Positions 41,634 through 50,550 of a stretch of 64,000 nt of DNA are shown piece after piece (position 1 is the stretch's first letter; every line of letters starts with the position of its first letter). Made by a program: the position numbers and the translations under genes. Origin of the DNA: Prauserella endophytica (GTDB lineage: Bacteria > Actinomycetota > Actinomycetes > Mycobacteriales > Pseudonocardiaceae); the NCBI RefSeq assembly GCF_005146945.1, contig NZ_SWMS01000006.1:124001-188000 (forward strand), written 5' to 3'. Under the pieces are notes generated by a model. The model was given only the letters and a program-made list of their open reading frames with translations. It did not search any database and was not told the DNA's origin.

Positions 41634-44518
41634 CGAGCGAGCTGGAACGGCGCCTCGCCGCGGACCTCGCGGGCGAGGTGGCCTTCGACGACTACACTCG
41701 GCACCTCTTCTCGCGCGACGCGAGCATGTACTCCATCCGCCCGCTGGGCGTGGTGTTCCCCCGTGGCGCCGACGACGTCGCCGCCGCGGTGGCCGCCGCG
41801 CGCGACCACGATGTCCCGGTGGTGCCCCGGGGCGCGGGCACGAGTCTCGCGGGCCAGACCGTCGGGCCCGGCATCGTGCTCGACCTTTCCCGGCACTGCA
41901 ACCGCATCCTGGAACTGGATCCGGAGGCGCGCACCGCCCGCGTGGAGCTGGGTGTGGTGCAGGACCAGCTCAACCGCGCGGCGGCGCAGCACGGGCTGAT
42001 GTTCGGACCCGACACCTCCACCAGCAACCGCGCGACGCTCGGCGGCATGATCGGCAACAACTCCGCCGGCAGCGGCTCGGTGCGCTACGGCATGACGATC
42101 GACCACGTTCGCGAGCTCGACGTCGTCCTCTCCGACGCCACCACGGCGCACTTTGGGCCGGTGGACGAGGCGGAGCTGGCGCGCAGGGCCGCGGCACCGA
42201 CGCTCGAGGGCGCGCTCTACCGCGAGCTGCCGAAGATCGTCGAGGAGAACCGCGACGCGATCGCCAGTGGTTTCCCCGAGTTCTGGAGGCGGGCCACCGG
42301 CTACCGGCTCGACCGGCTCGCCGACCCGACGCCGTTCGACCTCGCGAAATTCGTGGTGGGCGCCGAGGGCACGCTCGTGGTGGGGACCAGTGCGCTCGTC
42401 GACCTCGTGCCCAAGCCGAAGCACACGGTGATCGCGGTGGGGCACTTCGTCTCGACGCCCGCGGCGATCGCGGCCACCGAGGACGCGCTCGCCTGCGACC
42501 CCTCCGCGGTCGAGCTGATGGACCGCACGATCCTCGACCTGTCCCGCCAGAAGATCGAGTACGCCTCGCTCGGCTCGATCCTGGAGGGCGATCCCGACGC
42601 GCTCCTCTTCGTGAGCTTCACCGGCGACGACCTCGACGAGCTCGTGGGCAGGCTGCGGCGGCTGACCGCGGCGTGGCGCAAGCACGGGCACGGCTACCAC
42701 ACGCTGGAGGCCGTGACCCCGCAGCAGCAGGCTTCGCTGCTCAAGGTCCGCAAGTCCAGCCTGGGCCTGCTCATGGCCGCGAGTGTCGGGGCTCGCAGGC
42801 CGCTGGCGTTCGTCGAGGACACCGCCGTGGACCCGAAGCACCTGCCGGAGTACACCACCAAGTTCAAGGAGATCCTCGACCGGCACGAGATGGAGGCCGG
42901 GTTCTACGGGCACTGTTCCGTCGGCTGCCTGCACATCCGCCCGTTCGTCGACCTCACCGAGCCCGGCGGGGTGGAGAAGATGCGCGCGGTGGCCGAGGAG
43001 GTCAAGGACCTCGTGACCGCGTACGGCGGCGTGAACTCCAGTGAGCACGGCGACGGCCTCGCGCGCAGCGAGTTCAACCGTGAGATCTTCGGCGACGAGC
43101 TGTACGAGGCGATGCGCCAGGTGAAGCGGCTGTTCGACCCGAGGGGCACGCTCAACCCCGGCAAGATCGTCGACGCGCCGTCGATGACCGACAACCTGCG
43201 CGACCCCGCGCTGCCCGAGCCGGGACCGCTGCGCACGAAGCTGTCGTTCGAGGTGGTGGGCGGCATGCGCGCCGCGGCCGACCGGTGCATGAACATCGGG
43301 TTGTGCCGCAAGCAGGAGAGCGGCGCGATGTGCCCGTCCTACATGGCCACGCTCAAGGAGGAGGACTCGACGCGCGGCCGGGCGAACGCCCTCGTGAAGG
43401 CACTGTCCGAACCGGACCCGAAGGCGGCGCTCGGTGACGAGCGGCTGCACGAGGTGCTCGACCTGTGCCTGATGTGCAAGGCCTGCAAGAGCGAGTGCCC
43501 GCTCGGCGTCGACATGGCCAAGCTCAAGAGCGAGACACTGGCGCACCACCACGACGTGCACGGTGTGCCGATGCGCTCGCGGGTCTTCGGCTCGATCCGG
43601 GCGCTGAACCGGCTCGGCGCGGCCACGGCACCGCTGTCGAACCTGCCGGGTCGCCTGCGCCCGGTGCGCAGGCTCCTGGAGCGTTACCTCGGGATCACCG
43701 CGAACCGCCCGCTGCCGCACTTCGAGCGCAGTCACCTCGGCGCGTGGTTCCGCAAGCGGGGCGGCACGGGGAAACCCGCGCCACACGGGGAGATCGTGTT
43801 CCTCGCCGACTCGTTCACCACCTACACCGAGCCCGCGATCGGCCGTGCGGCGGTGGAGCTGCTCGAACGGGCCGGGTACGCCGTGCGGATGGTCACGCGC
43901 GGATGCTGTGGCCGGTCGAGCCTGTCCAAGGGGCTCGTCGACGACGCCAAGCGCAAGGCGGCGGCGCTCGTCGGGCAGCTCGCCGAGACCGACGCGCCGA
44001 TCGTGGGCTGCGAGCCGTCGTGCGTGCTGACGCTGCGGGACGAGACGTTGTCGATGCTGCCGGGCGACCCCGCCGCCCGGGAGGTCGCCGGGCGGGTGCG
44101 GCAGATCGAGGAGGTGCTCGCCGAGGCGATCGACGACGGACGCCTCGAGCTCGACCCCGGCGCGTGGCCCTCGGGCAGGCGCGTGCTCTTCCACGGCCAC
44201 TGCCACCAGAAGGCGGAGGTCGGCACCGCGGCGACCGTGGGGCTGCTCCAGCGCATCCCGGGCGCCGAGGTGGTGGAGCTGGACGCGGGCTGCTGCGGCA
44301 TGGCCGGTTCGTTCGGGTTCGAGGCCGAGCACTACGACGTGTCGATGAGCGTCGGCTCCGACCGGCTGTTCCCCGCCGTGCGGGCGGAGCCGGCGGAGAC
44401 CGTGATCGCGGCGACCGGGGTGTCGTGCCGCCAGCAGATCGCCCACGGCACCACCCGGCAGGCCCGGCACCCGCTGGAACTGGTGATGGCCGCGGCGCGC
44501 GCGCGGCCCGCAGCCTGA
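41630..44518 (+). CDS. Fused FAD-linked oxidase and Fe-S protein (GlcD-GlcF / D-lactate dehydrogenase type)
   Basis: A 962-residue two-part dehydrogenase for a 2-hydroxy acid such as glycolate or D-lactate. The N-terminal half is a VAO-type FAD domain (PRGAGTSLAGQTVGPGIVLD near 63-82, GGMIGNNSAGSGS near 137-149) with a C-terminal oxidase cap ending DPRGTLNPGKIVDAP. The C-terminal half has two ferredoxin-type clusters (CMNIGLCRK with CPSY; CLMCKACKSECP) and two CCG motifs (RGCCGRSS, DAGCCGMAGSFGFE). Start ATG at 41630 overlaps the aminotransferase stop. The neighbouring aminotransferase favours glycolate as the substrate. Confidence 0.92.
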   Translation: MTSELERRLAADLAGEVAFDDYTRHLFSRDASMYSIRPLGVVFPRGADDVAAAVAAARDHDVPVVPRGAGTSLAGQTVGPGIVLDLSRHCNRILELDPEARTARVELGVVQDQLNRAAAQHGLMFGPDTSTSNRATLGGMIGNNSAGSGSVRYGMTIDHVRELDVVLSDATTAHFGPVDEAELARRAAAPTLEGALYRELPKIVEENRDAIASGFPEFWRRATGYRLDRLADPTPFDLAKFVVGAEGTLVVGTSALVDLVPKPKHTVIAVGHFVSTPAAIAATEDALACDPSAVELMDRTILDLSRQKIEYASLGSILEGDPDALLFVSFTGDDLDELVGRLRRLTAAWRKHGHGYHTLEAVTPQQQASLLKVRKSSLGLLMAASVGARRPLAFVEDTAVDPKHLPEYTTKFKEILDRHEMEAGFYGHCSVGCLHIRPFVDLTEPGGVEKMRAVAEEVKDLVTAYGGVNSSEHGDGLARSEFNREIFGDELYEAMRQVKRLFDPRGTLNPGKIVDAPSMTDNLRDPALPEPGPLRTKLSFEVVGGMRAAADRCMNIGLCRKQESGAMCPSYMATLKEEDSTRGRANALVKALSEPDPKAALGDERLHEVLDLCLMCKACKSECPLGVDMAKLKSETLAHHHDVHGVPMRSRVFGSIRALNRLGAATAPLSNLPGRLRPVRRLLERYLGITANRPLPHFERSHLGAWFRKRGGTGKPAPHGEIVFLADSFTTYTEPAIGRAAVELLERAGYAVRMVTRGCCGRSSLSKGLVDDAKRKAAALVGQLAETDAPIVGCEPSCVLTLRDETLSMLPGDPAAREVAGRVRQIEEVLAEAIDDGRLELDPGAWPSGRRVLFHGHCHQKAEVGTAATVGLLQRIPGAEVVELDAGCCGMAGSFGFEAEHYDVSMSVGSDRLFPAVRAEPAETVIAATGVSCRQQIAHGTTRQARHPLELVMAAARARPAA

Positions 44519-44553
44519 CCTCCCCAACGGTGCCGTTCGCGGATCGGGCCGAA

Positions 44554-44608
44554 TGCAGTGAAGGCCACCATGCCTGCGTTCAACGCAGGCATGGTGGCCT
44601 TCACTGCA
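44554..44608. terminator. Perfect 55-nt palindrome between convergent genes (copy 1)
   Basis: Two perfect 27-nt arms with one central base, beginning TGCAGTGAAGGCCACCATGC and centred on CTGCGTT-C-AACGCAG. It lies between the stops of the convergent FAD/Fe-S oxidase and lysR-type genes. It would form a very stable hairpin on either transcript. No T-run follows. A second copy at 54535-54589 differs by paired changes. Confidence 0.8.
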
Positions 44609-44623
44609 TAGGTTCGGGGTCCC

Positions 44624-45490
44624 TTACTCGTCCAGCTGCTCCCGGACGATCTCGCGCGCCAGCCGGGCCAGCGCGGGCGTCGCGGGGTGCGCGTCACCGC
44701 GTCGCCACGCCAGCACGAGCGGGATCGGCACGGCGTCGGTGACGGGCACGAACGCCACACCGGGATATTTGTGCACCCCGGCGGTGGCCGCCGAGGTCAC
44801 GCCGGCCGCCCTGCCCGCCGCGACCGCGGCCAGCCAGTCGTCGGTGTTGGCCACGGTCACCACGCGGCCGGGGCGGATCTGCCGCGGCCACAGTTCCAGC
44901 GACGTCACGCCGGAAACGGAGTTCAGCGCGATCGGCTCGTCCGCGAGGTCGGCGAGCGTCAGCGACTTCCGCGCGGCGAGCGGGCTGCCCGTGGGCACCG
45001 CGGCGACCCTCGGTTCGGTGCCGAGGAAGTGGGTGACGACTCCCTCCGCGGCCACCGGCCCGCGCAGCAGCGCGGCGTCGACCCGCCCACTGAGCAGACC
45101 CGCCGTGCGGTCGTCGACGCGCAGCAGCTCCAGCGGCGTGCCGGGGTGTTCCCGTTCCCAGCGGCGGAGCAGCGTCGCCGTCGCCGCGCCCAGTGCCGAC
45201 CAGGCGTGCCCGAGTCGCAGCGGCGGGCGGGTGAGCGAGGCGGGATCGAGCGCCGCGTCGGCGGCGGCCACCACCGCGGCCGCGCGCTCGCGGAACGCCT
45301 CGCCCTGCGCGGTGAGCGTCAGGTGGTGGGTGGAGCGGTCGACGAGCCGCACACCCAGCCGCTGTTCCAGCTGGCGCAGCGTGCGCGACACCGCGGGCTG
45401 GGTCAGATGGAGAACGGCGGCCGCGCGCGTCAGGTTGCGCTCCTCGGCGATCGCGAGGAAGCACCGGAAGTGCCGCAGCTCGACAGTCAT
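44624..45490 (-). CDS. LysR-family transcriptional regulator
   Basis: A 288-residue LysR-type regulator. The N-terminal helix-turn-helix reads NLTRAAAVLHLTQPAVSRTLRQLE near 18-41, and the substrate-binding domain starts near 90. ATG at 45490. It is divergent from the EamA-type exporter gene (gap about 70 nt), which it probably regulates, following the common LysR arrangement. Confidence 0.93.
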   Translation of the reverse strand: MTVELRHFRCFLAIAEERNLTRAAAVLHLTQPAVSRTLRQLEQRLGVRLVDRSTHHLTLTAQGEAFRERAAAVVAAADAALDPASLTRPPLRLGHAWSALGAATATLLRRWEREHPGTPLELLRVDDRTAGLLSGRVDAALLRGPVAAEGVVTHFLGTEPRVAAVPTGSPLAARKSLTLADLADEPIALNSVSGVTSLELWPRQIRPGRVVTVANTDDWLAAVAAGRAAGVTSAATAGVHKYPGVAFVPVTDAVPIPLVLAWRRGDAHPATPALARLAREIVREQLDE

Positions 45491-45560
45491 GCGTGCCGAG
45501 CATAACCCGAGCTGGATCGGCATTTCACAGCCGTCCTCGCGGTGCCTAGCTTCGGATGGC

Positions 45561-46499
45561 GTGACCCGGTCCTCCACCACCTCCGTGGCGCTCGTGCTCG
45601 GCGGCGCGCTGTCGCTGCAGTTCGGCTCCGCGCTCGCCGCCCTGCTGTTCCCCCGCGCCGGCGCGTTCGGCGTCGTGACTCTGCGGCTCTGCTTCGCCGC
45701 GGTGCTGCTGCTGGCCGTCTGCCGCCCGCGGCTGCGCGGCCACTCACGCCGGGACTGGGCGCTCGTCGCCGCGTTCGGGCTCACGCTCGCCGGCCTGAAC
45801 ACCCTGTTCTACCAAGCGATCGAGCGCATCCCGCTCGGTGCGACGGTGACGCTGGAAGTGCTCGGCCCGCTGGTGCTTTCGGTCGCGGCGTCGCGGCGCA
45901 TGCTCAGCGTCGTGTGGGCGGCCCTCGCGCTCGCCGGCGTGGGGCTGCTCGGCCGGGGCGGGCTCACCGACCTCGACGGCGCCGGGGTCGCGTTCGCGCT
46001 CGCCGCCGGGGTGCTGTGGGCGTGCTACATAGTCCTCAGCGCGCGGGTGGGCAGGCGGTTCGCGCGGGCCGACGGGCTGGCGTTGGCCCTCGGCATCGGG
46101 GCGGTGGTGAGCCTGCCGTCCGGCCTGGTGAGCGCGGGCCCCGCGTTGCTCGACCCGGTCACTCTCGGCCTCGGCGCCGTGGTGGCGCTGCTGTCCTCGA
46201 TGCTGCCGTACACGCTGGAGCTGCTGGCCCTGCGCAGGCTCGCCGCGGCGACGTTCGCGGTGCTGATGAGCCTCGGGCCGGCGATCGCGGCGCTCGCCGG
46301 GTTCCTCGTGCTGGACCAGGGCCTCGCGCCGGCCCAGCTCGTCGGCATCGCGCTCGTCGTCGGAGCGAGCGCCGGAGCCGTGAGCATGCGTAGAGTCCAG
46401 CGACATGGAGCAGACGTGGGAGTTGCTCGGGGAGGCGGCGGCGACGGCGATCCGCTACCGGGAGACGTTGTCCGGCCGGCCGGTCGCGGGACCGGTTGA
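45561..46499 (+). CDS. EamA-family (DMT) transporter
   Basis: A 312-residue membrane protein with ten hydrophobic segments and the duplicated EamA domain (RhtA-like amino acid or metabolite exporter). GLTLAGLNTLFYQAIERIPLG near 75-95 and ALRRLAAATFAVLMSLGPAIAAL near 224-246 are typical. GTG at 45561 is the start by position and length. The last 32 residues or so lie in the overlap with the following decarboxylase gene and are hydrophilic, so the membrane part is complete without them. Confidence 0.85.
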   Translation: MTRSSTTSVALVLGGALSLQFGSALAALLFPRAGAFGVVTLRLCFAAVLLLAVCRPRLRGHSRRDWALVAAFGLTLAGLNTLFYQAIERIPLGATVTLEVLGPLVLSVAASRRMLSVVWAALALAGVGLLGRGGLTDLDGAGVAFALAAGVLWACYIVLSARVGRRFARADGLALALGIGAVVSLPSGLVSAGPALLDPVTLGLGAVVALLSSMLPYTLELLALRRLAAATFAVLMSLGPAIAALAGFLVLDQGLAPAQLVGIALVVGASAGAVSMRRVQRHGADVGVARGGGGDGDPLPGDVVRPAGRGTG

Positions 46500-47781
46500 C
46501 CCCGCCGCGATCCGGGAGGCGTTCGGCGGCGAGCTGCCGTCGCAGCCCTGCCCGCCGGGACAGGTGCTCGAGGAGCTGCGCCGCGCCGCCGAGGGCGGGC
46601 TCGTGGCCACGACGGGGCCGAGGTTCTTCGGCTTCGTCACCGGCGGTTCCCTGCCCTCGGCGACGGCGGCCGACATCCTCGCCGTGGGCTGGGACCAGTG
46701 CGCGGGCCTGACGGTCGCCTCGCCCGCCGCCGCGGCGGCCGAACAGTGCGCGGGGGAGTGGCTCAAGGCCCTGCTGGGCCTGCCCGCCTCGGCGTCGGTC
46801 GGCTTCGTGATCGGCGGGCAGTCGGCGAACACGGTCGGCCTGGCCGCCGCGCGGCACCACCTCTGCGCCGAGGCGGGCTGGGACGTCGAGCGCGACGGGC
46901 TCGCGGGCGCGCCACCGGTCCGCGTCGTGGCGAGCGCCGAGCGGCACGCGACGATCGACCGGTCGCTGCGGCTGCTCGGGTTCGGCACCGCCGCCGTCGA
47001 GGAGGTGCCCGCCGGCCGCGACGGCGCGATCGACACAAGTGCGCTCGCGGAGGTGCTGGCACGCGGCGGGCCCGCGATCGTGTGCCTGCAGGCGGGCAAC
47101 GTCAACACGGGAGCGTGCGACGAGCTGCGCACGGCGTGCTCGCTCGTGCGTGACCACAGTGGCTGGTCCCATGTGGACGGTGCGTTCGGGCTCTGGGCCG
47201 CCGCGAGCCCGCGAACGGCCGCGCTCGTCGACGGCATCGAGCTGGCGGACTCGTGGGCGACCGACGGGCACAAGTGGCTCAACGTCCCCTACGACTCGGG
47301 GTTCGCCTTCTGCGCGAGGCCGGACGTGCACACCGCCGCCGTGTCCTACACCGCGCCCTACCTCGTCACCGAGGGCGGCACCATGGGCCCCGCCGACTAC
47401 ACGCTGGAGTCGTCGCGCAGGGCCCGCGGTTTCGCGGTGTGGGCGGCGCTGCGGGAGCTGGGCCGCGACGGCGTCGCGGAGCTCGTGGACCGGTGCTGCC
47501 TGCTCGCGAGGCGGTTCGCCGCCGCGCTCGCCGAGGGCGGCGCGGAGATCGGCAACGACGTGGTGCTGAACCAGGTGCTCGTGCGCTTCGACGACGACGC
47601 GCGCACCGACCGCGTGGTGGACGGCGTGCAGCGCGAGGGCACGTGCTGGCTGGGCGGCACCACCTGGCGTGGCAGGCGCTACCTGCGCGTGTCCGTGTCG
47701 AACTGGTCGACCACCGAGGCCGACGTCGACCGCTCGGCCGAGGCGATCCTGCGGGTGGCGGCGTCGGCCTCCTCGGGGTAG
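46405..47781 (+). CDS. PLP-dependent (group II) decarboxylase
   Basis: A 458-residue aspartate-aminotransferase-fold decarboxylase of the aromatic amino acid/glutamate type. FFGFVTGGSLPSATAADIL near 74-92, SWATDGHKWLNVPYD with the PLP Lys near 291, and AERHATIDRSLRLLG near 178-192 are clear. ATG at 46405 lies 95 nt inside the exporter gene; later starts would remove conserved N-terminal sequence. An exporter plus a decarboxylase suggests production and export of an amine, but the substrate is unknown. The 3' end overlaps the convergent bluB by about 100 nt. Confidence 0.9.
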   Translation: MEQTWELLGEAAATAIRYRETLSGRPVAGPVDPAAIREAFGGELPSQPCPPGQVLEELRRAAEGGLVATTGPRFFGFVTGGSLPSATAADILAVGWDQCAGLTVASPAAAAAEQCAGEWLKALLGLPASASVGFVIGGQSANTVGLAAARHHLCAEAGWDVERDGLAGAPPVRVVASAERHATIDRSLRLLGFGTAAVEEVPAGRDGAIDTSALAEVLARGGPAIVCLQAGNVNTGACDELRTACSLVRDHSGWSHVDGAFGLWAAASPRTAALVDGIELADSWATDGHKWLNVPYDSGFAFCARPDVHTAAVSYTAPYLVTEGGTMGPADYTLESSRRARGFAVWAALRELGRDGVAELVDRCCLLARRFAAALAEGGAEIGNDVVLNQVLVRFDDDARTDRVVDGVQREGTCWLGGTTWRGRRYLRVSVSNWSTTEADVDRSAEAILRVAASASSG

Positions 47782-48410
47782 CGCTCGGCGTGCACCACCG
47801 CCTCCAGCGGAAGGCGGTCGCGCCAGCCGTGCCGTTCGAGGTCGGGGACCTCGGCCAGCCGCGTCACCGGGCCAAGGCACAGCCACGCGACGGGCCGCAC
47901 CCGGTCCGGCATGCCGAGGAGGTCGCGCAGGAACGGCTCGCGGTAGAAGCTCACCCAGCCGACGCCGAGGCCCTCGGCGGTCGCCGCGAGCCACAGGTTC
48001 TGGATCGCCAGGCACACCGAGTACAGCCCCGCGTCGGCGATCGCGTGCCTGCCGAGCACGGCGGGGGAGCCGCGTTCCGGGTCGTAGGCGACGACCACCG
48101 ACAGCGTCGACTCGAGAATGCCCTCGACCTTGATGCGCGAGAACGTCTCCGCGCGCTCACCGGTCAGCTCGTCCGCGAACACCGCCCGCTCGGCCAGCAC
48201 GTGGTCGCGGAACCGTTGCCGCGTCGCGAGATCGCGCACGAGCACGAAGTCCCACGGCTGGCTCATGCCCACGCTCGGCGCCGCGTGCGCGGCGCCGAGG
48301 ATCCGGTGCAGCACCGCGTCGTCCACCGGCTCGCCGGTGAACTCGGCGCGGACGTCGCGGCGCCGGTGCAGCACGTCGTAGAACGCCTCGCCGGGCGGGA
48401 GCCGGCTCAC
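47679..48410 (-). CDS. bluB: BluB, 5,6-dimethylbenzimidazole synthase
   Basis: A 243-residue flavin-destroying nitroreductase-fold enzyme that makes the lower ligand of vitamin B12. RRRDVRAEFTGEPV near 17-30, AAHAAPSVGMSQPWDFVLVRD near 39-59 and IQNLWLAATAEGLGVGWVSFYRE near 137-159 match BluB. GTG at 48410 overlaps the stop of the upstream ATPase-like gene by four bases. The C-terminal 30 or so residues are encoded opposite the end of the decarboxylase gene. Confidence 0.9.
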   Translation of the reverse strand: MSRLPPGEAFYDVLHRRRDVRAEFTGEPVDDAVLHRILGAAHAAPSVGMSQPWDFVLVRDLATRQRFRDHVLAERAVFADELTGERAETFSRIKVEGILESTLSVVVAYDPERGSPAVLGRHAIADAGLYSVCLAIQNLWLAATAEGLGVGWVSFYREPFLRDLLGMPDRVRPVAWLCLGPVTRLAEVPDLERHGWRDRLPLEAVVHAERYPEEADAATRRIASAERSTSASVVDQFDTDTRR

Positions 48411-48925
48411 CAGTCGTTGCGCTTGAGGCCGACCAGCACGCGGTCGACCAGTGCGGGATCGGGACCGCCCGGCCGCGGCGGTTCGGGCGGCAGGTCGGCG
48501 CCCGCGAGCGGCGAGCGTCGCTCGTCCCGCCTCGGCAGTCGCACGCCCGAGGCCGACATCCCGCCCGGCAACGGGATCTCGCACCACACGAGCTTCCCCC
48601 TGCCGTCGATGGGCACCGCGCCCGTCTGCCTGCCGTCCACCGTGGGCGCGCGGTCGTGCCTGCGCGCGAGCTGGTCGTCCTCCACCTCGATGACCAGGCA
48701 GTCGCCCGCCAGCCGCAGCCGCAGCGTCACGAAGCCAGGCGCGCGCGGGTCGGTGGTGTCGATGACGGCCTGCACGAGTCTGCGTGCCGCTCTCGTGACG
48801 TCGTCGCGCATGGCGGGCAGCGACCACTCGGTGAGCGAGAAGCGAACGAAGAGGTCGCTGCAGTTGAGGGCGCTGGGCAGTGCGACGAGCCGGAGATCGT
48901 CCACCTGCGTGGTCTGGGAGTTCAC
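48407..48925 (-). CDS. Small HATPase-like (anti-sigma-factor-type) protein
   Basis: A 172-residue protein. The first 100 residues resemble the degenerate histidine-kinase-like ATPase of actinobacterial anti-sigma-factor-type regulators: LFVRFSLTEWSLPAMRDDVTRAARRLVQ near 25-52 and LVIEVEDDQ near 77-85. The nucleotide-binding N- and G-boxes are poorly preserved, so ATP binding is doubtful. The C-terminal 60 residues are Pro/Gly/Arg-rich. GTG at 48925 follows GGAAGGATCC. Divergent from the conservon. Function unknown. Confidence 0.65.
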   Translation of the reverse strand: MNSQTTQVDDLRLVALPSALNCSDLFVRFSLTEWSLPAMRDDVTRAARRLVQAVIDTTDPRAPGFVTLRLRLAGDCLVIEVEDDQLARRHDRAPTVDGRQTGAVPIDGRGKLVWCEIPLPGGMSASGVRLPRRDERRSPLAGADLPPEPPRPGGPDPALVDRVLVGLKRNDW

Positions 48926-49260
48926 TCAGGATCCTTCCACGGTCGCGTGCCACTCGAGCTGCAAGCTGCTCCCGGAGGCCCGTATCTTGCCAAGGCCCGA
49001 ACCCGGTTGTCGACGCAGGGTGGTGTTGCCCGGTCACATAACGCGACTACGACATCCGGGTGAGGAACGGGGGCTTTCGGTACCGACCGTGACGGCCGCG
49101 CGCATCGCCCGAGGCCAGCGGCGGAGCGGGGTTTCACTGCCAGCGACGAAACGGGGACCGGTTGTGGACAAGCACCGCGGTGTCTGCTTGCATAGCGTCC
49201 GTTGGCCATCGGGGGTGGCCAATCCACAGGGCCCGTACGCGACGAGAAAGTAGTGGATGC
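48926..49260. other. Divergent promoter region before the conservon
   Basis: A gap of 335 nt with no gene. It holds an inverted repeat (TTGGCCA at 49202-49208 and TGGCCAA at 49216-49222, spacer 7 nt) about 40 nt before cvnA. This could be an operator or a leader hairpin. I see no confident promoter hexamers. Confidence 0.4.
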
Positions 49261-50550
49261 ATGGCGAGGCGGGCGAGAGCGCGAGAATTCCTGGATCGCT
49301 CACGTGTGCTGCTCGACCGTTCCCGGGTGGCGGCGGCACAGTTTCTCGATCCACCGCGGTACCTCTCGGAAAGACCGGCGCTGGAGGCCGCTCCGGCGGC
49401 GCCACAGCACGATCAGCCCGACATCCGGGACGGCGCACCCGAGACAGCACTGGTCGACATCTGCGCGAGCATCGCGCTGCGTGACCTCAACCTCGTGGAC
49501 TCCCTGCTCTCCCAGCTGGAGGAGATGGAGACCAAGGAGGACAACCACGACCGCCTGAGCCAGCTGTACCGGCTCGACCACCTCGCGACGCGGTTGCGGC
49601 GCAACGCGGAGAACCTGCGTGTGCTGGCCGGCCGGGACGCGAGCGAGACGTCCTCGGAGACGTCGTCGTTGGTCGACACGGTGCGCGCGGCGATGTCGTC
49701 GATCGACCAGTACTCCCGGATCACCATCGGGCGCATCGTCTCCCTCGGCGTGGTCGGCTTCGCGGCCGAGGACCTCAGCAGGCTCCTGGCGGAGCTGCTC
49801 GACAACGCCGCGAACCAGTCGCCGCCGAACTCGCCGGTGCGGGTCAGCGCGCACCTGACGGAACAGGGCAGCGTGCTCGTCCGCATCGAGGACGAGGGCA
49901 TCGGCCTCCCCCCGGAGCGGTTGCGCGAGCTCAACGACCGGCTCTCGCACGCGCCGGTGCTCGACGACGACGCCGTGCGGCACATGGGACTCGCCGTGGT
50001 GCGCAGGCTCGCGGGCAGGCACGACATGCGCGTGACGCTCGACCGCCGCGTCCCCCACGGCACCACCGCGACCGTGCTGCTGCCCGCGAGCCTCGTGTCG
50101 GAGCTGCCCGAGGCGACGTGGTCGGGCACCCAGACCGTGATCTTCGCGCAGGGTGGCCGAAACCACTCCACGCCGCAGGACCAGCCAGAGCCGGTGCCGT
50201 CGGCCGTGCTCACCGAGGAGCCCGGCGCGATCTCCGGCGAGCTTCCCCGGCGCGGGGCGCACCGCAACGACACGCCGTCGCCGCGGCCCCGGCACGTGCC
50301 GTCGTCGCCGGTCGTCGGCGGCACCACCGCCAGCGGGCTGCCCCGGCGCGTGTCGCGCAGCCTCAAGAACCCCTCGGGGGAGAAGGACGTCACGCCGGCC
50401 GCATCGCCGGCCGACGACGCCGAGTCGATCGAGGCCGGTCACGACCAGCTGCTCGCCGACCTCGGCGCGTTCTCCGACGGGGAGCAGGCGGCCCGGGACG
50501 AGCAGCGCAGCAGTGACGAAGCCGACCCGAGTTCTGAAGGAAAGCAGTGA
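49261..50550 (+). CDS. cvnA: CvnA-like sensor histidine kinase of a conservon
   Basis: A 429-residue protein with a histidine-kinase-type dimerisation helix region (QLYRLDHLATRLRRNAENL near 101-119) and a HATPase domain: LLDNAANQSPPNSPV near 180-194, EDEGIGLPP near 210-218 and MGLAVVRRLAGRH. A long Pro/Ser/Arg-rich tail covers about 300-429. The usual N-terminal membrane and sensor domains of CvnA are absent, so this is a cytoplasmic short form. ATG at 49261. It overlaps cvnB by four bases. Confidence 0.88.
   Translation: MARRARAREFLDRSRVLLDRSRVAAAQFLDPPRYLSERPALEAAPAAPQHDQPDIRDGAPETALVDICASIALRDLNLVDSLLSQLEEMETKEDNHDRLSQLYRLDHLATRLRRNAENLRVLAGRDASETSSETSSLVDTVRAAMSSIDQYSRITIGRIVSLGVVGFAAEDLSRLLAELLDNAANQSPPNSPVRVSAHLTEQGSVLVRIEDEGIGLPPERLRELNDRLSHAPVLDDDAVRHMGLAVVRRLAGRHDMRVTLDRRVPHGTTATVLLPASLVSELPEATWSGTQTVIFAQGGRNHSTPQDQPEPVPSAVLTEEPGAISGELPRRGAHRNDTPSPRPRHVPSSPVVGGTTASGLPRRVSRSLKNPSGEKDVTPAASPADDAESIEAGHDQLLADLGAFSDGEQAARDEQRSSDEADPSSEGKQ

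Noticed and set aside
41213-44527. A 1104-residue minus-strand open frame opposite the GlcD-GlcF fusion
   Set aside because: Antisense shadow. The plus strand has intact FAD and Fe-S motifs throughout.
44624-48410. LysR, exporter, decarboxylase and BluB as one biosynthetic gene cluster
   Set aside because: BluB is on the opposite strand and belongs to cobamide synthesis. Nothing ties it functionally to the decarboxylase.
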